DNA of 64,000 nt from Hyphomicrobiales bacterium (GCA_900471605.1 UCEY01000006.1:124001-188000); one strand, 5' to 3'; shown: positions 54,489-64,000, counted from the first letter of the stretch. The notes: a model not told the origin generated them from the sequence alone. Numbers and translations are program-made.

Positions 54489-57400
54489 CCCAATGTCTCA
54501 TTGAATGCACCGCGATACCAGACGGATTTTTCAGCAGCTCGCTACTCCGCCTGAGCGTACTTCTCCGTCCCGAAACGTTGCCAGCCAAAACGGATGCCCG
54601 AGATGTGCAGGTACCGTTGGCGCGCTGGCCATCTGAGCTTCCAACGCTGGAGTTTCAAGTGTGGGCTGGGCCGAATGTGCAGAGCATGGTCCTCACCGAG
54701 ACGATTTCGGCTGCTGCCGCATTCGAAGGTGAACATACACCCGATATCACCCCAAAAGCCCAGAGGTGGTGGGAAGGCCTGTGGCGCGGTTCGGACCTCG
54801 ACTACTACCTCGACCTTTTGAATGGCGAAGGGAGTGCGGCCGTCGGAAAGGCCAAGGTGAAAAGCTATGACTACGAAAAGCTTCATGAAACTGCGATCAC
54901 CGAGTCGATTCATGAGCTGCAGCGCGCCTGGATATCCCATGAGGTCAGGCGAATGGCAGCGGATAAGGAAAGCCCGATCGATCTCGAACGCGAGTTCAGT
55001 GGGTTCACACTTCGTGCAGCTCGCGATCCGAACGACCCGCACATAAGGATTGCTCGCGAACTGGCGAGGGCGCGTTTGGGTGCAATAGCTACGTCACGGC
55101 AGGCGACCATTCTTGGCAGGACGCCCATGCGCAGACCATCCGGTTCAACGCGGGCCATGCTTGTGGGTCGCGGTACGGACGGGGTCCTCGACAAGGAGTT
55201 TGCGGAGGCGCTCGATCCGGAAAATTTCGCCCTCCCATTCGGCCTCGTGAACACCAAGTCGTACGATGCCGTCGCTCTCGCAACGACCTACGATGAATTC
55301 GAAGAGGTGATGAAGACGGACGAGGAGCTGGGGGCTGATTCCAAGCCCCTTGAACCGAAATACGACCAGGCACACAAAATGCTGGGAATGCTGCAAGCTC
55401 ATCCAGCGCTTCGAAAGTTTGCTCGCCAGATCGCCGACGTCAATCTCGACGTCGAAAAATTGCGAACAGCCTGCGGATCGAGCATCACGGACTTCCAGGG
55501 ATTCATCGCCGTTCTTGTAAAGAAGCCGGGTGAAGACGGCTATGGTAAATTGCCTGACGTGGCCATGAAGACCGCGTTCGAAGTGCGGACAAGCAAAGAT
55601 CCGATCTTCGAGCCGTGCCCGCGGTCCACTTTCAGTGCATCGACTAATGCCGAAAAAGCTTCAGCATCAGCGTCCCTGCCTCTCAGGGACGGCTTCGTAT
55701 TCAACCAGACGATCGACGGGAAGCGGCGCTTTAGGATCGCATCGATCGATGGCATAGCCGCCTATTTTTCCGGTATGAGGGCCCACCAGTCGACCATTGG
55801 TGCCTATGACAGCGGTGCAGCGACCAAGGATGTGCCAACCGAGCCTCAGGGATTTCGGACGAGAGGCCTGATGCTTCTGGATACCATGGTCAAGGAAGCA
55901 GCGGAAGCTGCCGAGCATCGCGTCGAACAAGTGGAGGCTGACCATATTCTTTTCGCCGAGGATCTCGTCGATGGCTTTCGGATCGACGTGGTAGCACCAG
56001 ATGGCAGGGTGTTTCCTGCATGCGCTCGCAAAGTGCGTTATGAAGCCTTCGACAGCCTCACCGTCGATCAGCAGCTTCTATATGACACGGAACGAAACGA
56101 TGGATCGGTGTCGCCCTTGGGGAGGACCTGGTCCAATGGCGGACAAACATATCTGGCCGTATCCCAGGTTATCTTTACCTGGTCAGGAGCAAATTTCGGG
56201 CTTCCTAGCGCCAACACCGAGGACGGCATCCAATATGATTTCGATCCGCAGCGGCTCGGTGCGATCCTCCGAAACTTGCGTCACTATCGGTTCATGATAC
56301 GCGCCCGGAAGCTCAATGGCTCGAGCCGTCCCCTGTCGAACACGCGGCTCGATGAGTTCGCGCTCGGCAGCGAGCTGGATAAGATGCCTTACTCGGCAAT
56401 CGAGAAAGGGAAAGGTGACCGAGGATATCAATTTGCGTTTGTCGAGAAAGCGCCTGCGCCGACGATCCTCGTGGATGGGGGCTTCAGACCGCAAACGGGA
56501 CCAGATCCCGATGATCGCGAAACCGTCAACACCATTTTCGTGAGCACGGGCGATTCGAGCCCAAAGGTCCGGTGGCTTGTTTCCCCAATAAAGGGCTTCG
56601 ATCTTGGCGAGCAGCAGGGCCAGTTCGACCCGCGCTCATCGCTTCCCGCCGATCGAGACCGGGCGCAGCGCGCGTCAAGAACGGGTGCCTACACGTATCT
56701 CAAGCATCAGGAAAACGGCGGATTCCCTCCGGTGATGGACGGGAAAATGCTGCTTGGCCAGGGATTTGAGGTCATCCCCCCCGGGCCGATGCTCGCTGGC
56801 AATCCACACTACGTTGATGCTACACTCCGCACGATCGCCGCACGCCTGACTGCTGCAAAAGGTACGTCCACGGAGGCCCTTGGGAGCGATCTCCTGACAT
56901 CCGACGCGGCGTTCTTTCCGGCAACGAAAGACGTGCGCGAATTCGATCCAGACACAGTTGTTCCTGTTCGTCTTGAGGTGACCGCAAGCGGCAGCAGTAA
57001 AAGGAGCCGGATATATAACGGCCCCGATTTCGAGCTGAGATTACCCGGGCACGATCGTCGGAGATTTCGAGTCCCCACGATCCGTGTCGAAGTGGCTGCT
57101 GGTGACACGCTGGAGCTTGAGATCTGGGCCAATCGTACCTCGGATGCATTCAGGGCAAATCCCGCGGTAGCCTTTATCCAATCTGCCAAGTCAAGACTTT
57201 CGGTGCTTCTGACTCCTGATGAGAAGAGCGATCAGGCGTTTTACGAGTTCACTCGTGCGCAGCGCGTAGCGTCATTGAGCGACGTGATCAGGCTGCGTAT
57301 CGAGCATCCGGTAAACAGACCACTTGCCCGTCCGGATGTCGTCGCGCCGCTTCAGATTTTCCGTGCTCGCGACCTGGAGGCCTGGCGAAAGATCGTCGAG

Positions 57401-59113
57401 AACAGCAACGGCATTGATGAGGCGGACGCATCGAAGGTGTTTCCAACAGGACGGGTTGCCTTCGATCGCAAGACGACTGGCGAAATCTGGGCGGAGGCCT
57501 TCTGGAAGGAATCGGAGGCGCTGATTGTCCGCACCGAGAAGGATGAAATGCCGGGTCGCGTCAATCAGGAAGGTCTATATCGACGGCAATGGCCCGTGCA
57601 GTTCAAGAGACTGTTTTCGATTTCAGACCTTCCGTTGCCTGCGAAACTAAAAGGGGAAAGCCCTGACGCATATCTCGAGCGCATCAATGAGATAGATCTT
57701 CTTCTGGCGGACCCTGATCCCAACGCTGGTCCAGATCATGGTCGTGTCGCACGAGGACTTACGGCCGACTTCGTTTGCGACCGCCAGCGAACATTTGCCG
57801 TTCGTATAGTCGCAAGATCCCGCTTTGCCCCATCGAACAGCAGTGCCGGTTCAGATCAACCGCAACCAGCAGCGGCAGACGAGGCGCCCGAAGATGATGC
57901 ATTTACTCAGGCCTCGGCCACGCGCTCTGCGTGTCACTCGGCGATCTCCACTTTGGCAGACCCTGAGGCGGCAGCGTGGTCCCCTGGGGTCTTCCGCATC
58001 TCCGTGCCCGCCACTTTGCGCCCAACTCCTCCCTACCCGACAAGAGACAAGGGCACCGTCTATCATCGCATGGTCCGTTCGGATGGGCTTGGGAGTACTG
58101 TCAGCTACACATACCGCGTCTGGTTCGAGGGGAACTGGGGAGATGAGAAGCTGGCGATTATCTGCCGCAGGCCACGAAGTGCGAAGCTTGAAGGTTGGGC
58201 AGACGCGAAGTTAAGTCGTTGGGGTGGCGACATGGCGGCCGCTCCTGGCCAGGAACTGCGCATTGCAACCGACCTTGCAGCGGAAGATGCATCCTATCTG
58301 GTGGCAGCACAGATCGAGGGGGCGGATGAAAAGGTTGCGACTCTCTGGGAGGAAGATAGCGATCGCACCGCAGAGGTCAGTCTTGCGTGCCTGAAGCCAG
58401 AGTTTCATGACGGCTTCGGCCGTTTCTACTGTGATGTCGAACTGAAGCCAACAGGCGCTTTCAAAGCAGGCTTGAAACTGATGATTGCCCGGTACCAGGA
58501 AAATGCGATATCGGGACGGCAGCTATCGTCCGTGATCCCGATTGACACTGTGATGTTGCCCCAGCCTTGGCACTTTGTGGCCAGCCGTCGAGAGAGAGAT
58601 GTGCAGGTTACAGTCACCGGGCCAGCTTATCAGGGGCATGCACCGATGCTGGAAACACTGGCTGGCATTTCGAGGGAGACAACGATGCGGATGCTGTCAA
58701 ACCTGACCGGCGACGTAAGCTCCATCGATATACCGTCCTTGGTGCAGACGCCTTTGATCGTCGCGGAACTTGAACGACTTGATGATGATGGTCGGGGACC
58801 CATGCCGGTTTTCGACGGCGGCCAGCTCGTGATCGCCAGCAACCTTCAGCGATCGCCTGAGAATGTGATCGAGCATATGAATGGTCTTTCCCAGCCACTC
58901 CAACTCAAACGTTGGCACATGTCGCTTCCCATTCCGGAGGAGGATCGCAACAAGAGATTGTCGGTGCGCGTGAGCCTTGCCTCGGCGCACGCCAATTCGC
59001 ATGCTCGACCTGCCAGGACGATCAAACCAGAAACGGAATTCCAACCCTCTGCGCTTGACGGCCCACTCATCTTCCTGCCGGAGCCGATCGGCATTGAGTT
59101 GGAGGTTCAGTAG
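54485..59113 (+). CDS. second giant protein of unknown function, 1542 aa
   Basis: A 1542-residue protein I do not recognise. ATG 54485 overlaps the TGA of the first giant gene; the frame before it (to 54440) is discarded. No signal peptide or membrane segment is seen: the N-terminus MTQCLIECTAIPDGFF leads into a beta-rich segment (LLRLSVLLRP, LEFQVWAGPN). Residues about 100-260 are helical with a DLDYYLDLLNGEG stretch; the middle and C-terminal parts are long beta-rich tracts, ending PIGIELEVQ. Coupled translation suggests a stoichiometric partner of the Tat protein, such as a cytoplasmic or membrane-bound counterpart. The function is open. Confidence 0.7.
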   Translation: MTQCLIECTAIPDGFFSSSLLRLSVLLRPETLPAKTDARDVQVPLARWPSELPTLEFQVWAGPNVQSMVLTETISAAAAFEGEHTPDITPKAQRWWEGLWRGSDLDYYLDLLNGEGSAAVGKAKVKSYDYEKLHETAITESIHELQRAWISHEVRRMAADKESPIDLEREFSGFTLRAARDPNDPHIRIARELARARLGAIATSRQATILGRTPMRRPSGSTRAMLVGRGTDGVLDKEFAEALDPENFALPFGLVNTKSYDAVALATTYDEFEEVMKTDEELGADSKPLEPKYDQAHKMLGMLQAHPALRKFARQIADVNLDVEKLRTACGSSITDFQGFIAVLVKKPGEDGYGKLPDVAMKTAFEVRTSKDPIFEPCPRSTFSASTNAEKASASASLPLRDGFVFNQTIDGKRRFRIASIDGIAAYFSGMRAHQSTIGAYDSGAATKDVPTEPQGFRTRGLMLLDTMVKEAAEAAEHRVEQVEADHILFAEDLVDGFRIDVVAPDGRVFPACARKVRYEAFDSLTVDQQLLYDTERNDGSVSPLGRTWSNGGQTYLAVSQVIFTWSGANFGLPSANTEDGIQYDFDPQRLGAILRNLRHYRFMIRARKLNGSSRPLSNTRLDEFALGSELDKMPYSAIEKGKGDRGYQFAFVEKAPAPTILVDGGFRPQTGPDPDDRETVNTIFVSTGDSSPKVRWLVSPIKGFDLGEQQGQFDPRSSLPADRDRAQRASRTGAYTYLKHQENGGFPPVMDGKMLLGQGFEVIPPGPMLAGNPHYVDATLRTIAARLTAAKGTSTEALGSDLLTSDAAFFPATKDVREFDPDTVVPVRLEVTASGSSKRSRIYNGPDFELRLPGHDRRRFRVPTIRVEVAAGDTLELEIWANRTSDAFRANPAVAFIQSAKSRLSVLLTPDEKSDQAFYEFTRAQRVASLSDVIRLRIEHPVNRPLARPDVVAPLQIFRARDLEAWRKIVENSNGIDEADASKVFPTGRVAFDRKTTGEIWAEAFWKESEALIVRTEKDEMPGRVNQEGLYRRQWPVQFKRLFSISDLPLPAKLKGESPDAYLERINEIDLLLADPDPNAGPDHGRVARGLTADFVCDRQRTFAVRIVARSRFAPSNSSAGSDQPQPAAADEAPEDDAFTQASATRSACHSAISTLADPEAAAWSPGVFRISVPATLRPTPPYPTRDKGTVYHRMVRSDGLGSTVSYTYRVWFEGNWGDEKLAIICRRPRSAKLEGWADAKLSRWGGDMAAAPGQELRIATDLAAEDASYLVAAQIEGADEKVATLWEEDSDRTAEVSLACLKPEFHDGFGRFYCDVELKPTGAFKAGLKLMIARYQENAISGRQLSSVIPIDTVMLPQPWHFVASRRERDVQVTVTGPAYQGHAPMLETLAGISRETTMRMLSNLTGDVSSIDIPSLVQTPLIVAELERLDDDGRGPMPVFDGGQLVIASNLQRSPENVIEHMNGLSQPLQLKRWHMSLPIPEEDRNKRLSVRVSLASAHANSHARPARTIKPETEFQPSALDGPLIFLPEPIGIELEVQ

Positions 59114-59299
59114 AATCTGAGTTTCATGTTGTCCCACTTTTACTTCTCGCGGTGAACTGCCTGAAGCAATTCGAGGGATTGGTTCGCCGAGGTACTTTCA
59201 ATGGAAACAGGTACTATCAAAATGCAAAGTGAATGAGATGACGAAAATCGAAACACGGGGCCAATCCCGGTTACCTTTCATCGAAAAATGGAGAGCGGA

Positions 59300-59881
59300 A
59301 TGAGCAGCGAAGCCCGTAGTGAAGGAACTGAAGCAGGCGACAAATCAGACCTGGTAAGAGTTTTCAATTCCGTCGTCGAGACAATCACCTCGAACTCGGA
59401 TCTGACGGCGCTTTCGTCCGCTGCAGGCGCTCCAGCAGAGCTGAATATATTAGTCGAACTGGAGAATTTAGGGCGTATCAAGGTCGACTTCAAAATCGCT
59501 CAGTCCACGCCAGCCCTCCAGCCCGATTTCATGCCCTTGACCAAGGCTGATGTCGTCAAGAAGGCCAAGGAGCTTCTTCGGCTCAACGACACCTATCCAC
59601 GAGGCTGCAGCGAGTTTGTGTGCAAGGTTCTTGGTATAGGATACCAGCAGGCGAATGATCTGATGGGTAAAGATCCAAAATCGGTTGGCTCTGGTCCAGA
59701 ATACCCGGATCTTGAGCCTGGGGACATCGCTGGCTGGATCAACACGACGGGTTCAGGACATGTCGCTGTCTACATTGGTGAGGGCGGAAACAACGCCTTT
59801 ATCGACGTGCGCGAGCCCGGGGCAAAACCTCGCAGCAAGAACGGATATTACAATCACGAGATGTTCAAAGCTCCATTGTGA
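59300..59881 (+). CDS. NlpC/P60-like cysteine hydrolase domain protein
   Basis: A 193-residue protein. The C-terminal 110 residues show a papain-like NlpC/P60 or CHAP-type pattern: PRGCSEFVCKVLG (nucleophile Cys103), LEPGDIAGW, and SGHVAVYIG (His154), with IDVREPGAK possibly adding the third residue. These enzymes cut peptide or amide bonds in cell-wall peptides. The N-terminal 85 residues are polar and not recognised. ATG 59300 is preferred to 59288 for its GGAGAGCGGA ribosome site. It lies 186 bases after the second giant gene, the last member of the cassette. No signal peptide is present. Confidence 0.72.
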   Translation: MSSEARSEGTEAGDKSDLVRVFNSVVETITSNSDLTALSSAAGAPAELNILVELENLGRIKVDFKIAQSTPALQPDFMPLTKADVVKKAKELLRLNDTYPRGCSEFVCKVLGIGYQQANDLMGKDPKSVGSGPEYPDLEPGDIAGWINTTGSGHVAVYIGEGGNNAFIDVREPGAKPRSKNGYYNHEMFKAPL

Positions 59882-60066
59882 GACCTATAGTGGGCCATGC
59901 GATCCGGTCGGCTTCGATAACTTGTTTCACATCAGATCTGTCGCCCAAGCCTCTGTCCTGCCGCGCGGATTGTCATAATATCCGCAAAGCTGGGGGTTTG
60001 GCGGCAACCGGCTTCAGCAGTCGGACCGGAATCAGTTAGAAGGCCGGCCTGTGCGGAACACAGCTT

Positions 60067-60606
60067 TCAAGCGTCAGGGATGCGAATCGGCTCGACGTAT
60101 TTGGCGACATCGGCAGGGCGAGGAAACTTCTGACTCAAAAACCCGAGGACGGTAGCGCAAAGACCCAACGACCAGGCGCACCGCGCGGGCGTAAAGGCCG
60201 CCGCCTCGTCACGCGGAACATCCTCGTTGTCGTCCTGAATGTGGACCTTGTTGCGGAACTTGCGCAGGGTGTGCAGCTCGTCGTAGATGCCTGCCCCGAG
60301 TTCATTGAGCAGATCGTACTTGCGCATCACGTCGATGATGTTGTTGAGCTTATCGATCTTTTTGCCTTCGATTTCGCGCCGGTCGGCTTCGGCAATGTTT
60401 GGCACACCTTCCCGATTGAAATTCTGCGCTCGGTAGATGATTTGGCCCAGCGCGGCCTCGAGAATGGCCCCGACCTGCACCACGACGAGCTTGTTCAAGC
60501 CGCCATCGCCATTATGGTCACAGAGCGAGCGCAGAATGCCGGCGTTGTAGACAAGGTTGTCCCCAACCTTGAAGTCGCCAATGAAGTTTGACGGTATTTC
60601 GACCAC
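60067..60606 (-). CDS. small HEPN-like protein downstream of the subtilase gene
   Basis: A 179-residue protein with a GTG start and GAGGAAA upstream. The helical sequence and the motif LHTLRKFRNKVHIQ are reminiscent of HEPN domains: R115 and H122 give R-x6-H, and R118-N119 lies within the same element. It begins 17 bases after the stop of the subtilase gene and is surely co-transcribed with it. HEPN proteins in defence operons are often RNases or scaffold partners; here the role is not shown. No membrane segment is seen. Confidence 0.7.
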   Translation of the reverse strand: MVEIPSNFIGDFKVGDNLVYNAGILRSLCDHNGDGGLNKLVVVQVGAILEAALGQIIYRAQNFNREGVPNIAEADRREIEGKKIDKLNNIIDVMRKYDLLNELGAGIYDELHTLRKFRNKVHIQDDNEDVPRDEAAAFTPARCAWSLGLCATVLGFLSQKFPRPADVAKYVEPIRIPDA

Positions 60607-60623
60607 GATGTCTATTTCCTCAA

Positions 60624-63155
60624 TTATGGGACGGCTCGTTGCGCCGGACGCGGTTGGACGCGATTTCTCACCTGGTCGTAAATCCTGAGCTCGCCCGGCA
60701 TTTCGAGGGTAACTGCAAGACCGAACGGAACCATTTCGTCAACGGCGCCGGCGGGATCGGGTTCTCTTTGAATTTTCAATCGCAAGCTCATACCGTCGGC
60801 GACGACCGCGGCCTGCGCGCCGCTCCAAACCCGCGTAAAGACGGTTCCGCGATTGGTCTGGTTTCCATCTGGTTGCCATGCGTCAACGGAAACACCAAGA
60901 CCGGCGATCTCGGCCGGATCGAGGATCTTCATCCTAACAGCGCGGTAGGATTTCCGACCGGGCACGACCGGTGTGAACCAAGCCAATGTAGCAGACACTG
61001 AGTGAGCGCGTGCCTGTCCGCCGATCGCCGCCGGTATCGGCACCAGCACATCGACGCTCCGCTCCCTCCCGAGCGAACCAACACACCAGAAGGTAGCTCG
61101 GTCGGCGGCACAGGCGACGGCATCATCACTGTCGAATAAGCCGTATCCGAGGAAGCGGCGAATGTTGTCCTTTTGACGTGGAGCCTGACCTTGGCCAAAC
61201 GGCCCTAGTAGCTCTTTGACCAAGCCAGCCGCCGGATTCGGCCAGCGTGCGGGGTGCACAAGCAGAGCCTTGATGAGAACAGCTCGTTGGGTATTCGACA
61301 GCTGCAGAAATTCCTGACCATAGGCCGCCTCCAAAGCGTCGTGGATGCGGTGCGCCGTTCGGGAAGCAAGCGCCGTCGCTGCGCTCGTCCCATTTGTGAA
61401 CCCTTCGGCATTCTCAAGGCCAGGGCTTGGCGGTGCGGCAACTTTGAGGCCCGCTCCTCGACTTGCGCGCGCCGGTGCGACCGCGATGGTCTCCGCGCTG
61501 GCGACGACGCGGAGGTGCTCTCGCGCGCCCGGCATAAGTATATCTGGCTTAACGGAGCCTGCGAATCCAGGCCCTAGCGCGCTGGACGGGTTGGCGAAGT
61601 CGAGTTCCGAATAGGGGTTTACGTTAACGCGTGCCAAGGCCCGCTCAGCAGTCGGCACCCAATCCAGGTTTCGCGCGCCGATGGTTAAGCCGTTGATCGT
61701 TTCGGACGGGGAGAGCAATCGACGGTCGGCGACAACGGCCGCAACCGCGTTGATCACGCCGCGCGCGCGCTGATCGGCTTTGGCATCCTCGAACGCAACC
61801 CTGTTTGCAAAGGCCGCGATAGGGAACTGCGTCGTTATGTTGCCCGCACTGACCAGGAAAAGGATACCGAAACGATATGCCAGCCGGTCGAGAAGTCTCG
61901 CCCAGGGCGAAAGCTGGCCGTGGAATGGGCGCCGGACATTTCCAAGGGAAATATTGATGATGATCACATGTGGAGCGGAGGGTTGATTGCCCGCGCGCAT
62001 CCGGATGACAGCCTGATAGATCAAATCGATGATCAGCCTGTCCGGCGGAAAGCGGTCGTTGTGGCCAAGAACCGGAATGCAGTGCACCTGACGAGGCAGT
62101 GGTGGCTCCGTCTTGTTGCGATCGCCGTGAACAATAAGGGAGGCCATGGCCGAGCCGTGATAGCGTTGCGCCACGAGAGCCCCGGGCTCAAGCCCGAAAT
62201 GATCCTCAATACTCAAATAGGGCTGCAGCAGCGGGTGACCCGCCACTGGGACACCATCGAGAAGCGCAAGAATCGGGTCGGCGGTGACAGGTCCCATCAC
62301 CGGCGCAGGCGCAGCCGGCAGCAGATCATTTGCGTCAATTTCCGTGACGACACTCTGCGGGCGAATGTGCATGATCGGCTCGACACCGGCGAGGCTCGCT
62401 GGAGCCCGTTCCACGACCATCCGAATTGCTGCCACTGGCAATTCGGCAAGGATGGCATGGTAGGCAATGTCATCCAGTCTGGCGCGACTGAGAAGTCGAC
62501 CGCCACTCTGCCTGATCGCCTCCACGACCGTCGCTTCACTGATCGCACCTGCTTCGGGAGACCCGCGGAAGACTAGTTCGATTTCAAGAGGAACAAGCTC
62601 GTCGTCGGCCCGATCGTCGATCTCTTCAGCCAGGACATCAGCGTCCAAGCGCTGGACGCGATCGGCAGGACCCCAAACACGAAGGTCGCGAAGGCAGGCA
62701 AAGACGTCGCGCCATGGTGTGAAGCCCTGTGGTAACACCCGGCCCGCCACCCATGTTCGCCATAGCGACTCTATCTGCTGCAGTGCCCGCAGATCAGGTA
62801 CAAGCAGGTAAGCAACTGGCGCCTTGTCCTCATCGCCCGGCAGCTCTTCCTCGTCGATAAGTTCGAGGCCCGGCACGTTGTTGATTGCCCGTGCAAAGGC
62901 GGCAATGCTCCCCTTCACTTCGAATACGAGAAGTCGCTCAGGCGCAAGCGCGGCTGGATCCGCGCGAAGCGCGAGCCCCGCCGGGTCGCGCTGCAGCACG
63001 TCTGTCAGGCGCTGAAATTTCGCGCCGAATCGCTGGTTCTGGTCAGCGGTTGAGTTTGGTTGAGGGCCGCGTACGACCGCTTGACGGCCGGGTGCTCTTG
63101 GCTGCGGAGCGCTCGGATGCAGTCTCAGTATCGGTTTGGTCGGATCGCTCGCCAT
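60624..63155 (-). CDS. subtilisin-like serine protease (IetS-like)
   Basis: An 843-residue S8-family protease. The catalytic Asp is near residue 300 (LALLDGVPVAGHPLL), His near 333 (RYHGSAMASLIVHGD), and Ser in NGTSAATALASR towards residue 590. There is no signal peptide, so it acts in the cytoplasm. About 280 residues precede the catalytic core and a 250-residue C-terminal domain follows it. Pairing with an AAA ATPase gene on the upstream side is the arrangement of IetA/IetS, known from Agrobacterium plasmids for stability/incompatibility and later reported as anti-phage defence. The start at 63155 (GAGG upstream) overlaps the ATPase gene by 113 bases. Confidence 0.85.
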   Translation of the reverse strand: MASDPTKPILRLHPSAPQPRAPGRQAVVRGPQPNSTADQNQRFGAKFQRLTDVLQRDPAGLALRADPAALAPERLLVFEVKGSIAAFARAINNVPGLELIDEEELPGDEDKAPVAYLLVPDLRALQQIESLWRTWVAGRVLPQGFTPWRDVFACLRDLRVWGPADRVQRLDADVLAEEIDDRADDELVPLEIELVFRGSPEAGAISEATVVEAIRQSGGRLLSRARLDDIAYHAILAELPVAAIRMVVERAPASLAGVEPIMHIRPQSVVTEIDANDLLPAAPAPVMGPVTADPILALLDGVPVAGHPLLQPYLSIEDHFGLEPGALVAQRYHGSAMASLIVHGDRNKTEPPLPRQVHCIPVLGHNDRFPPDRLIIDLIYQAVIRMRAGNQPSAPHVIIINISLGNVRRPFHGQLSPWARLLDRLAYRFGILFLVSAGNITTQFPIAAFANRVAFEDAKADQRARGVINAVAAVVADRRLLSPSETINGLTIGARNLDWVPTAERALARVNVNPYSELDFANPSSALGPGFAGSVKPDILMPGAREHLRVVASAETIAVAPARASRGAGLKVAAPPSPGLENAEGFTNGTSAATALASRTAHRIHDALEAAYGQEFLQLSNTQRAVLIKALLVHPARWPNPAAGLVKELLGPFGQGQAPRQKDNIRRFLGYGLFDSDDAVACAADRATFWCVGSLGRERSVDVLVPIPAAIGGQARAHSVSATLAWFTPVVPGRKSYRAVRMKILDPAEIAGLGVSVDAWQPDGNQTNRGTVFTRVWSGAQAAVVADGMSLRLKIQREPDPAGAVDEMVPFGLAVTLEMPGELRIYDQVRNRVQPRPAQRAVP

Positions 63156-64000
63156 TCAAAACCTCGGGGCTAACTCTTGTTGCCCAGAGGTCCAGTTCTG
63201 AACGAAGTGCATCGTCGATGGAAAGCTCCCCCAAGCCCAGTATCTGTCGTCTTCGCACGTTTTGGCAGAAATCCAAAGCCTCTGCAAAACTTACGGTACC
63301 CAGTTTCGCGGCAATCGATTTCGCCGCAGCCTTAGGCGCATCGGGCCATTGCGACATAATGCGGTCGAGGAAGACCCCGATCCTCTGCCCGTCGGGGGCG
63401 GGAAAAGCCAACCGCATCTGGAAGCGGCGCCAGACTGCCCGGTCGAGCAACTCGGCGTGATTGGTCGCGGCGATCACAACGACATAGCTTGGCAGCTGGT
63501 CGAGCTGCATCAGGAGGAACGAGACGACCCGCTTGATTTCGCCGGTCTCGTGGGTATCGCCGCGTTCCTTGCCTATCGAGTCGAACTCGTCGAAGAAGAG
63601 AACGCTCGGCCGCGTGCGAACATAGTCGAAGAGCTTGCGCAGGCGAGCGTTCGTCTCACCCAGATAGCTTCCAATTAGGGCATCGTAGCGGACAACAAAG
63701 AATGGGAGCCCGAGTGCCTCTGCCACGGCCTCTGCAAAGGAGGTCTTGCCGTTACCCGGTGGGCCGGAGAGCAGAACCCGGTGGCGCGGCTCGTAGCCAT
63801 GAGCGCGCAGGACATCGGCGCGAGTATGCTCTTCAATGAGCTGACGGCCGCCCTGCTCCACCGGAAGCGGAAGCATCAGCTGATTGAGCTGAAGTCGCGG
63901 TTCGAGCTCGAGTATCGTGTCCTTTCCGGAACCGGCGGGAGTGGAGGCAGCCGTCAGCGCGGGCGGCGTGACGGCGACCGTTGACAGAGCGCGCTCGAGG
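63043..64000 (-). CDS. AAA ATPase (IetA-like), truncated by the window edge
   Basis: The C-terminal 318 residues of an AAA+ ATPase; the frame is open to the right edge of the window, so the true start is beyond 64000 (an ATG at 63876 lies inside it). Walker A is LLSGPPGNGKTS, Walker B LFFDEFDSIG, sensor VIAATNHAELLD, and the arginine finger region is AVWRRFQMRLAFP. The tail is Ser/Thr/Arg-rich. It is the first gene of the pair with the subtilase and probably drives or controls protease activity. Confidence 0.85.
   Translation of the reverse strand, partial: LERALSTVAVTPPALTAASTPAGSGKDTILELEPRLQLNQLMLPLPVEQGGRQLIEEHTRADVLRAHGYEPRHRVLLSGPPGNGKTSFAEAVAEALGLPFFVVRYDALIGSYLGETNARLRKLFDYVRTRPSVLFFDEFDSIGKERGDTHETGEIKRVVSFLLMQLDQLPSYVVVIAATNHAELLDRAVWRRFQMRLAFPAPDGQRIGVFLDRIMSQWPDAPKAAAKSIAAKLGTVSFAEALDFCQNVRRRQILGLGELSIDDALRSELDLWATRVSPEVLNGERSDQTDTETASERSAAKSTRPSSGRTRPSTKLNR

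Noticed and set aside
1..64000. rRNA, tRNA, integrase, transposase or replication genes
   Set aside because: I looked for them on both strands and found no convincing example, so no mobile-element border could be fixed.

Overview
The window is 64 kb of high-GC DNA with dense, short-spaced operons. It carries many small-molecule ABC importers, a MurR/RpiR-type regulator, opine-oxidase-like flavoproteins and an IetA/IetS-like ATPase-protease pair. This mix fits an alphaproteobacterium of the Rhizobiales, most likely Rhizobiaceae. I see no rRNA, tRNA, CRISPR array, replication gene or intact insertion sequence, so replicon type and species cannot be fixed from this sequence.

Region 1 (1-9 kb): a secreted alpha/beta hydrolase, a zinc-free NADPH-dependent reductase, and an HxlR repressor divergent from a short-chain dehydrogenase. 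Next is an unusual two-gene unit (4046-6500): a protein of unknown function and a pentapeptide-repeat/P-loop ATPase/cold-shock-domain fusion. A methyl-accepting chemotaxis protein with a clear terminator follows.

Region 2 (9-30 kb) is catabolic. A peptide-type ABC importer (9064-14775) is divergent from an RpiR-led operon (15045-21031) encoding an isochorismatase-fold amidohydrolase, a glutamine-synthetase-like ligase, an N-formylglutamate amidohydrolase, an ornithine cyclodeaminase-like enzyme and an FMN hydroxyacid dehydrogenase homologue that lacks the expected catalytic His. Facing it is a seven-gene operon (21021-27159) encoding an amino-acid/opine-type ABC importer and a three-subunit opine-oxidase-like flavoenzyme, divergent from a LysR regulator. 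Together they look like uptake and oxidative breakdown of an N-substituted amino acid (opine-like). An SDR/AraC pair closes the region.

Region 3 (30-46.5 kb) is a defence island. It holds a DUF429 protein with a DnaQ-type exonuclease, and a small HTH gene. A tightly coupled seven-gene operon (44397 down to 32724) follows: C5 cytosine methyltransferase, MORC-like GHKL ATPase, Z1 helicase-like ATPase, PD-(D/E)XK protein, AIPR protein, a second PD-(D/E)XK protein and a HEPN-like protein, with a divergent vsr nick endonuclease. An AbiE-type toxin-antitoxin pair sits next to it, with four operator-like repeats that run into the vsr stop codon.

Region 4 (46.8-64 kb): four co-directional genes form an undescribed-looking cassette: a SleB-like hydrolase, a 2221-residue Tat-signal protein, a translationally coupled 1542-residue protein and an NlpC/P60-like cysteine hydrolase. 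Facing it is an IetA/IetS-like AAA ATPase/subtilase pair, followed by a small HEPN-like gene; the ATPase runs off the right edge. This cassette, the extended Z1/MORC operon and the pentapeptide-ATPase-CSD unit are the best candidates for new biology.
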